Source: Papio anubis
Taxonomy: Eukaryota > Chordata > Mammalia > Primates > Cercopithecidae
Reading direction: 5' to 3'
Length of the DNA: 64,000 nucleotides
NCBI RefSeq assembly: GCF_008728515.1
Contig: NW_022161713.1
Span: 111,519 to 175,518, forward strand
Below the pieces are notes generated by a model. The model was not told the DNA's origin, ran no database searches, and was given only the letters and a program-made list of their open reading frames with translations. A program made the position numbers and the translations under genes. Below are positions 57,256 through 64,000 of the stretch, in pieces (the stretch's first letter is position 1; each line of letters begins with the position of its first letter).

Positions 57256-57570
57256 AGAATATGGGAATAACTTTAAATTTGTTGTTGTGATACTTATAAA
57301 TTAACACCTTATTGTTTGTTTCTATTTTTTCTTTCTTTTATAACAAAAGAGTGGAACATATTTTATGTTTGTTGACTACTTTTATTTCTTGCATTTTTAT
57401 TCATGACTTTGCCCTTAAATATTGGTCTTCAATTCAATCAATACTGTTTGAATTTTTTATTTTTATGACTTATTTATAAAATATAATTTTTAATTTTTAA
57501 AACAATTGCTGCATATATTTTTCTTAGGATATTTTTATTCAAGTTATATTATTTTTGTTGTAAAGACTTA
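57256..57570 (-). mobile_element. Old L1M-like sequence, antisense (tentative)
   Basis: TGTTTGTTGACTACTTTTATTTC and TTCATGACTTTGCCC resemble the old L1 antisense phrase 'ttggccatttgtatttcttctttt ... tcatgtcctttgccc'. Consistent with being the far side of the L1M split by the L1PB. Confidence 0.4.
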
Positions 57571-57571
57571 T

Positions 57572-57800
57572 TACAGGTTGAGCATCCCAAATCCAAATAT
57601 TCAAAATCTGAAATGTTCTCAAAATTGGCATTTTTGAGTGCTGACATGACACTCAAGGGAAGTGCTCACTGGAACATATTAGAATTTGGATTTTCAGATT
57701 AGGGATGCTCAGTCAGGGAATATATTGCAAATATTCCAAAATTCAAAATCCAAAACACTACTGGTCCCTAGCATTTCAGATAAGGGATATTTAACCAGTA
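57572..57800. mobile_element. Tigger-type (TcMar) MITE with TA target duplication
   Basis: A 225-bp element at 57574-57798. Its ends are inverted copies: CAGGTTGAGCATCCCAAATCC on the left, and AAGGGATATTTAACCAG on the right. TA dinucleotides flank both ends (57572-57573 and 57799-57800), as expected for mariner/Tigger insertion. The centre repeats the theme (GATTAGGGATGCTCAGTCAGG). Non-autonomous; the exact family name is not certain. Confidence 0.85.
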
Positions 57801-60498
57801 TATCATATAATATATCTTTGTATTTATGGTTTCTTTTAGCTTAAATGTTATCTAGCAAAATATTTTGTTAGTCTATAATTTGGTTTATATATGTGTGATG
57901 TTAGTTCTTTAATCTCCATGGTCTTCATTATAATATTAAAAATCCATTAATAATGGGGAAAATACCGCATGTATTTATGATTATGGGAATAATTTAGTAG
58001 ACAGAGAAAAATTGATAATGCAGAAGAGGAAAGTACACAATTGTGACAACTGAGTCATTGAGTAAATCAGGTAGGATTCAGTAAATAAATAGACTGGTTA
58101 ATCTTAGATAGTAGTGTGAGTAGGTCAGCCATAGTAGCAGAAGGGGAGGCAAAATATATGTCTACAGAAGAGGGCAGATTGGTAAATGTGGTAGTGGTGG
58201 ATGTGGACGCTGAGTTTTCAGTTGAGAGTGAGGAGAGTTGAGGTGATGTTCAATGTTTGAAGAAGAAGAAGAATGCTGGTATGAAAGAATAACTTCTGAG
58301 AGTAGGAAGCAAAGATAGTGAAATGTAGATATCACTCTCAGTGCTGGTCTTATCTTCAAGTGATTACCACAAACCTTTTGAGTTTTGTGGCCATCGCTTG
58401 AAGGTAGGAACAGTCAGCAGAGTTGTATGTTTTCCAGTCACATTTAGGTACTAGGATACAAGCACAGAATAGATACGGATTTGAGTTTACCCAAGTTAGG
58501 CCTTTGCCAGGTGTGTGTGATGAAGAAAAAGAGAGACCAAGTGCTTGAGCATGTATATAAAAGAGAGACTACAATCATGAACCACAAACTCTTAATAAAA
58601 AGAAAACAGAATTATGAAGGGATTATTTATAGAGCAAGTGTAAATCTCAGTGGATATAAGAGGGAGTGAAATGAAATCCAGGTCAAGGAGTAGGATACTT
58701 GTCAAAAGGCAGAATTCTTGAAATTGAAAGTTGAAGGGAATGCCATTGTTGTTAATGACATGACAGAGGGTAAGACCATGGGAGGAGATAGCTGAGGTGG
58801 AAGAAGGGACAAGCCCAATGGAGAAGAGAAGGTCAGAGACTGAGAGCCAAGGCACTAAATAGGTCATCTACATAGTTATTGTAATCACAACAAATGATGA
58901 CAGGAGTGAATGTGAAGATAAAGAAGCAGCTAGCTAACAAATGTAAGTTATAAATATCAGTAGTAATTTCTATGAAATTTTTATCATGTAATATTTCCAT
59001 TAACAGCAATTAAAAGTACCTAATTCTCCATATCTTGCCAACACTAGGTATTATCAATATGCTCAATTTTTACTAATATCCTAAATGAAAAACAGTATCT
59101 TGGAGTTTCAATTTTTGTTTTTAATAATTGATACAGTTGAGTCCATTTTCCTGTATGATCATTTTAATTACATTTTCCATTCATGAAATTTGTCAGTTTT
59201 TCTGCCAGCATATCCATCTTTTATTAGCTATTTAAAATAAATCTTCCTGGAATAGAGAAAACTTTCTCTGAGCTGTCATTTATCTTGCAAGTATTTTTCA
59301 ATTATTTTTATGTTGATATTTTAGTGAAACATTAAATTTTTTTATTCTTGAAAATAAACATTATAATTATTTATTAGTTGATTGTACATAGAACATCAGA
59401 ATGATGAGATATATTTAATAGACTTTTTATTCTAAAGGATGAAAACTCATTGTATTGAGATAAATGTTTTTTTGAAAAGTCTGTAGTGGTCATAGTAAAG
59501 GAACTAACTTAGGACTTATCTTAAGTTTAAAAACTTTTAAATCAATTTTTTAGTTGAATAATTTTAGAAGGAAGAACCTTAGATTCCCAATAGCAGTTAC
59601 ATACATAGAAAAAGTGGTGTTGCTCCAGATACATTCAGATTATCCAATAGAAAATGAGTGTAAATTAATGTAATGTTAGGAGAAATGCATGTTTATTGAC
59701 TATTCTCCTGGCCAATAAAAGGTACTAAGGACTTACAAATGGAATGCTTTTAAATGATAAATAGTATTCGAAGGTATTCATGAATTGCTTTTTATTTTCC
59801 TCTTAGAACTTCTATTACAGGCTTCACTAAAATTGTTATTCATTGTCTAGCCCCAACGATTATAGAAGTTGATTTGTTATAACAAATACATACAAATAAT
59901 ACGTTATGCTTTTTCTGTATATTACATAGATGATACATACCTGATGGCAGCACTCAGTATCATATAATTTCAGTATATATTGAAGCTGTTGTTATCTGCT
60001 TTTGGAATATGCTTGTGAGGTACCACAGCTTGAAAGAAGTAATGAATAAACCTGAAAGGAAACAGTCAATAAGACAGTGATAAGAATAGGGTAAATTGTA
60101 AGATTTCAAATGAACTGTGCTAGTATGTGATTCCACTTATCTTCAAATTAGCCTAATACAGTCAATCGATCATCAAGTATACGCCAGAAAATACTTAAAT
60201 GTTTTATTATTCATCATTCATTTAGCCAATCCTTTTGGCCTCTGAATGCTGAATTTAAATTCATTTATTTAAACATTTTAAGATTTCTATGCTTTATAAA
60301 TACTTTGGTAGATATGATAAAACAAATAAGGATCTGACTTATAGCCTGCTTAGGGGGAAGGGTTAATCAGAAAATGAAAGGACCCATTAGTATAACTCCC
60401 TACTGAGTAAGAGGTCAACATGGAATGGTACTAGTTAGTAATAACTTCTTGAATTATGAGAATTTGAAGCTACATTTAAGTAAAATGATGACTATGGC
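57801..60498. other. Intron, about 2.7 kb, partly purine-rich
   Basis: No secure repeat assignment. The part 58050-58900 is purine-rich (GAAGAAGAAGAAGAATG at about 58259, GAGGTGGAAGAAGGGACAAG at about 58794) and may be a very old LINE or LTR remnant; I cannot name it. No domain-bearing open frame. Confidence 0.45.
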
Positions 60499-60499
60499 T

Positions 60500-60790
60500 G
60501 AGGCTAGATAAAATGATAATTCATTCAAGATGGGGAGAAAATAGCCAATGTGAATGCACAGAGGCAGGAATAGTATGATTCCAGAAAGATGGCCAAAGTG
60601 TGGCATTTTAATATGACAGATATTCAGCTAACAGGATTGGGGATACATAATGAGGATTAGACTTTGGAATTCAGAAACAGAATTACCAGAACAAAGATAC
60701 CAGGTTAGGACTACACAAGTAGCAATGTAAGGGGCAGGATGTTGCATATATTTAAGTTATTTTCCCTAAAAGCCTGAATTATTCCTAGAA
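60500..60790 (-). mobile_element. L2 fragment, antisense, diverged
   Basis: GTGAATGCACAGAGGCAGGAATAG, ATGGCCAAAGTGTGGC and CAGGATTGGGGATACATA fit the antisense L2 sequence 'gtgcaaaggccctgaggcaggaa', 'aggccagtgtggctgg'. Confidence 0.5.
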
Positions 60791-60830
60791 AAAGTGCTTT
60801 CAGATGTCAATGTGCAAAAAGATTATGTGG

Positions 60831-61385
60831 GTAGCCAAGATATGGAATCTTGTCCATCAACAGATGAATAGATAATGAAAATATGGTCTGTATACACAGT
60901 GGAATATTATTAAGTCATAAAAAGAATGGGATCCTGTTATATGCAGCAACATGGATAGAACTGAAGGTTATTACATTAAGTGAAATAAACTAAGCACAGA
61001 GAGTCGAAATTTTCATGTTCTCACTCGTATGTGGGAGCTAAAAAGAATTGATCTCATGGAGGTGGAGAGTAGAATGGTGGTTACCAGAGGTTGTGAAGGT
61101 GGGGAAAGAGAGGTTGGTTAATGGTACAAAAATGCAATTAGATAGAAGAAATAACTTCTAGAATTTGATAGCTCAGTGGGGTGACTATAGTTAACAAGAA
61201 TTTATAGTATATTTCAAAATAACTGAAAGAGATTTAGAATTTCAAAACACAAAAGAACAGTAAGTGACTGAGATGATATATATTTCAATTACCCTGATTT
61301 GATCATTTCACATAGTATGCATGTATGAAAATATCTCATGTACCCCATTAACGTCTACAGCTATTATATATCAATTTCCAAAAAA
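60831..61385 (+). mobile_element. L1MA/L1PB 3' end, sense, 5'-truncated
   Basis: ATCAACAGATGAATAGATAATG (ORF2 end), CAGCAACATGGATAGAACTG, GTTCTCACTCGTATGTGGGAGC, then 3'UTR TACCAGAGGTTGTGAAGGTGG, GGGTGACTATAGTTAACAAG and ACGTCTACAGCTATTATATATC with terminal A run. About 0.55 kb. Confidence 0.88.
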
Positions 61386-61559
61386 GTCAGCTGAATTCTA
61401 GATACTGCTATTCTGATGTATGTGACAAAAGGGAATGTTGGAAATCAACTTCGGGCTGAATTTGGCTGTGGAAGTCAATTGACCTTGAGAGACAGGATGT
61501 TGCATCTTTAAGACAAAAAAATTACATATGTGATTATTCTCTTTTGGCAAATAAAGAGA
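61386..61559. other. Intron, no recognised element
   Basis: Short unassigned stretch between the sense L1 3' end and the poly-C tract. Confidence 0.4.
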
Positions 61560-61598
61560 CCCCCCCCCCCCCCCCCCCCCCCCCCACACACAGACACA
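61560..61598. repeat. Poly-C (26) followed by (CA)n
   Basis: Twenty-six consecutive C residues at 61560-61585, then ACACACAGACACAC. Long C/G homopolymers are far rarer in primate genomes than A/T runs and are difficult to sequence accurately, so the true length is uncertain. Confidence 0.9.
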
Positions 61599-61903
61599 CT
61601 TGTATTCCTAAGAAGCGTATCAGTGTTCTATGGACATTCAGTGGAGGTGGAGTGGGATTGGAAGATTGATTTTCCCATTTATTCCAACAATCAGGTATTA
61701 TTTTAGTAATTTGAAAAATATCAAATAAAATTCAAAAAGAGAAAAATGTAATAAAGATTAATAATGGCTATGCAAATAAGCAGTAATAAAGGTGACAACA
61801 AGAAGCTTCTTAAAATACTATAATAAATTGGGAAACTAATATTTGATCCTAAAGAAATTAGGAGACCTGTGAATTTCCAGAGCTACTGTATTGAACAGCA
61901 TTA
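61599..61903. other. Intron, no recognised element
   Basis: About 300 bp of unassigned AT-rich sequence. Confidence 0.4.
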
Positions 61904-61904
61904 T

Positions 61905-62041
61905 TCTAGAGAAATAGTTCCAAACCTGACTGTGTGTTAAAATAAACTGTGACAGTTGTTAAAATATTCAGACTTCTGGGACCTACATTGGAGCTTCTAA
62001 ATGAGAATTTCTGGGCACAAAACCATATTATCTATATTTTT
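61905..62041 (+). mobile_element. MER5-type DNA transposon, partial
   Basis: AGAGAAATAGTTCCAAACCTG, TTAAAATATTCAGACTTCTGGG and ATGAGAATTTCTGGGCAC parallel MER5A ('cagtggttctcaaccttgg', 'taaaaatactgatgcctggg', 'agagattctgatt'). Right end worn. Confidence 0.6.
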
Positions 62042-62165
62042 AAACAAGGACTTGAAATACAGCTGTGAACAAGATAGACATGGTTCCTTCATTCACGGGG
62101 CTTATATTTTAACAGGGGAACATAAATTTAAATAACTCGAGAAGAGTTTTTCAGTAAATGATGAA
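62042..62165 (-). mobile_element. L2 3' fragment, antisense
   Basis: AATACAGCTGTGAACAAGATAG, GGTTCCTTCATTCACGGGGC and TTATATTTTAACAGGGG match antisense L2 ('ggatacagcagtgaacaaaacag', 'tccctgccctcatggagc', 'ttacattctagtggggg'). Confidence 0.75.
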
Positions 62166-62321
62166 GGAGTTTTCCAAAATTGTAGTTATTTGATGAAACT
62201 AATTAAGATAATGATGTCTATTTAAATCCAAATATTTGCCAACAATTTCCAAACCAAAACCCAAAAAGTACACAAACTTTAGCTTGAGTATAACTAGAGG
62301 ACAGAGATGACTACAAATTTC

Positions 62322-63235
62322 TTTTTTTTTTTTTTTTACAAGATTTTAAATTTTCCTCAATTTTATTATTTTCTTCATTACCTCAAATATTTATCATTTC
62401 CTTGTGATGGGAACATTTAAATTCCTCTCCCTTAGCTATTTTGAAATACACAATAAATTATTCTTTACTATAGTCACCATGCTGTGCAATAGAACACCAG
62501 AACTTATTCCTCTTGTTTAACCTAAACTTTACATGGTTTCACTAATGTTTCCCCTTTCCCCATCTACCCTGCTCTCCCATCAGCCTCTTATAACCACAAT
62601 TCTATTCTCTAATTCTTTGAGTTTGACTTTTTCAGATTCCACGTCTAGGTGAGATCATATGGTATTTCTCCCTCCGTACCTGGCTTATTTCACTAAGTAT
62701 AATGTCCTATAGGTTCATTCATGTTGTCAAAAATGTCAGACTGCCCTACTGTTTTAAGGCTCAAATATATATCCCATGTTTTTAAATCCATTCATTAAAT
62801 GTTGATCACTTCAGTTGTTTCCCACATTAAATAATGTTTCAATGAACACAGGAGTGTAGATGTAGATATCTATCTCTTCAAGATACTGATTTCAATTCCT
62901 TTGGCTATATACCCAGAAGTAGGATTGCTGTATCATAGAATAGCTCCATTTTCAGTTTTCTGAGACACCTCCGTACTGTTTTCCAAAGTGCCATGAATAA
63001 TTTACAGTACACCAACAGCATGTATGGGTTCCCTTTTATCCACATTTTCACCAGTCCTTTTTATCTTTTATCTTTCTGATCATAGCCAATCTAGTAGGTG
63101 TGAGGTGATATCTCCTTGTGGTTTTAATTTGCATTTATCTGATATTGAGCATTTTTCATGTATCTGTTGGCCATTTCTATATATTCTTTGGAGAAATGTC
63201 TACTTAGGTCTCTTGCCTATTTTTTCTTCTTAAAA
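62322..63235 (-). mobile_element. L1MA LINE 3' region, antisense
   Basis: Opens with a run of 16 T (62322-62337, the poly-A tail in antisense), then 3'UTR phrases (CACCATGCTGTGCAATAGAAC, TTATTCCTCTTGTTTAACC), and ORF2 C-terminal landmarks (TATACCCAGAAGTAGGATTGC, GTACTGTTTTCCAAAGTGCC, TGTTGGCCATTTCTATATATTC). Interrupted at 63236 by the younger L1PA. Confidence 0.85.
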
Positions 63236-64000
63236 TCTTTTCTTTTCTTTTCTTTTTTATTAAACTTTAAGTTCTAGGGTACATGTGCACAATGTGCAGG
63301 TTTGTTACATATGTATACATGTGCCATGTTGGTGTGCTGCACCCATTAACTCATCATTTACATTAGGTATATCTCCTAAAGCTATCCTTCCCTCCTCCCC
63401 CAGCCCACGACAGGCCCCGGTGTGTGATGTTCCCTTCCTGTGTCAAAGTGTTCTCATTATTCAGTTCCCACCTGTGAGTGAGAAAATGTGGTGTTTGATT
63501 TTCTGTTCTTGTGACAGTTTGCTGAGAATTATGGTTTCCACCTGCATCCGTGTCCCTACAGAGGACACAAACTCATCCTTTTTTATGGCTGCATAGTATT
63601 CCATGGTGTATATGTGCCACGTTTTCTTAATCCAGTCTGTCATTGATGGACATTTAGGTTGGTTCCAAGTCTTTGCTATTGTAAATAGTGCCGCAGTAAA
63701 CATATGTGTGCATGTGTCTTTATAGCAGCATGATTTATAATACTTTGGGTATACACCCAGTAATGGGATCACTGGGTCAAATGGTATTGCTAGTTCTAGA
63801 TCCTTGAGGAATTGCCACACTGTCTTCCATAATGATTGAACTAGTTTATAGTCCCATCAACAGTGTAAAAGTGTTCCTATTTCTCTACATCCTCTCCAGC
63901 ACCTGTTGTTTCTGACTTTTTAATGATCGCCATTCTGACTGGTGTGAGATGGTATCTCATTGTGGTTTTGATTTGCATTTCTCTGATGGTGAGTGATGAT
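63236..64000 (-). mobile_element. L1PA LINE, antisense, runs off the window
   Basis: Young primate L1 3' end: TCTTTTC-rich tail, AACTTTAAGTTCTAGGGTACATGTGC, GGTGTGCTGCACCCATTAACTC, and ACAGGCCCCGGTGTGTGATG. An ORF2 C-terminal reading frame is open on the minus strand from 63820 to its natural stop at 63461, ending KHHIFSLTGGN. The low divergence suggests one of the younger L1PA groups (about PA3-PA7). The element continues beyond base 64000, so its length and coding state cannot be judged. Confidence 0.93.

Larger units (their letters stand above)
1..64000 (+). other. UNC13C: Partial UNC13C gene: intron, one exon, intron
   Basis: The window holds one spliced coding exon on the + strand. The rest behaves as intron: no other spliced coding segment of a Munc13 protein was found on either strand. 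The gene is inferred from the exon's translation. UNC13C is known to be a very long gene with introns of tens of kilobases, which fits at least 19.6 kb of intron before the exon and 44.3 kb after it. Neither end of the gene, its promoter nor its poly(A) site lies here. The repeat load is heavy, dominated by LINE-1, and most of it is antisense to the gene. Confidence 0.8.

Noticed and set aside
58050..58900. Purine-rich block suspected of being an L2 or LTR remnant.
   Set aside because: Some wording resembles antisense L2 but landmarks do not occur in order, so it was left unassigned.
63461..63820. 119-codon intact minus-strand frame.
   Set aside because: It is the C-terminal end of ORF2 of the young L1PA that runs off the window, with the expected stop in GGN.
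1..64000. Search for CRISPR arrays, tRNA/rRNA genes, phage or bacterial defence clusters, and mitochondrial insertions.
   Set aside because: No regularly spaced direct repeats with unique spacers, no cloverleaf sequence with intact A and B boxes outside SINEs, and no operon-like coding were seen. The window is vertebrate intron.

Overview
This window reads as human (or very closely related catarrhine primate) nuclear DNA. It carries AluY and AluS copies with intact target-site duplications, primate-specific L1PA/L1PB LINEs, THE1/MST LTRs, and older mammalian layers (MIR, L2, MER5, L1M). It is AT-rich, has no long open frame outside LINE remnants, and has no rRNA, tRNA, CRISPR, bacterial operon or phage structure.

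The only convincing host-gene feature is one 86-nt coding exon at 19616-19701 on the + strand. A branch point and AG acceptor precede it and a GT donor follows. Its 28 complete codons read as the start of the MUN region of a Munc13 protein, and residue choices (LFALDMKYALE) best fit UNC13C (Munc13-3), a presynaptic vesicle-priming factor. Everything else is best explained as the two large flanking introns: at least 19.6 kb upstream and at least 44.3 kb downstream.

Layout. 1-13 kb: an old antisense L1M, L2/MIR pieces, one AluJ pair and two AluY. 13.3-17.9 kb: a nested block in which antisense L1s are interrupted by a younger L1, by an MST-type LTR with a perfect GATGC duplication, and by an Alu fragment inside that LTR; it also holds a 155-bp coding-like segment of unknown origin. 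19-28 kb: exon, AluS, L2, an AT-rich palindromic tract, MER5, MIR and a (CA)15 microsatellite. 29.9-31.7 kb: ERVL-type LTR fragments and a THE1 solo LTR. 36.2-40.2 kb: an L2 invaded by a sense-strand L1PA, followed by a second L1PA 3' fragment. 42.9-57.6 kb: about 14.5 kb that is almost entirely antisense L1, including two copies that reach their 5'UTRs (43.0-50.7 and 52.1-57.3 kb). 57.6-64 kb: a Tigger-type MITE, single-copy intron, a sense L1 3' end, a 26-bp poly-C tract, and an antisense L1PA running off the end.

Most L1 bases lie antisense to the host gene, as is usual in introns, where sense-strand L1s are selected against because of their poly(A) and splice signals. I found no evidence of a new biological system. 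The items most worth a second look are the coding-like segment at 13.58 kb, the patch duplication inside the 14-15.5 kb L1, the 273-bp tandem duplication inside the 43-50.7 kb L1, and the AT palindrome at 21.5 kb. Subfamily names for repeats come from recalled consensus features, not from a database run, and boundaries are approximate to about 10-20 bp unless a target-site duplication is given.
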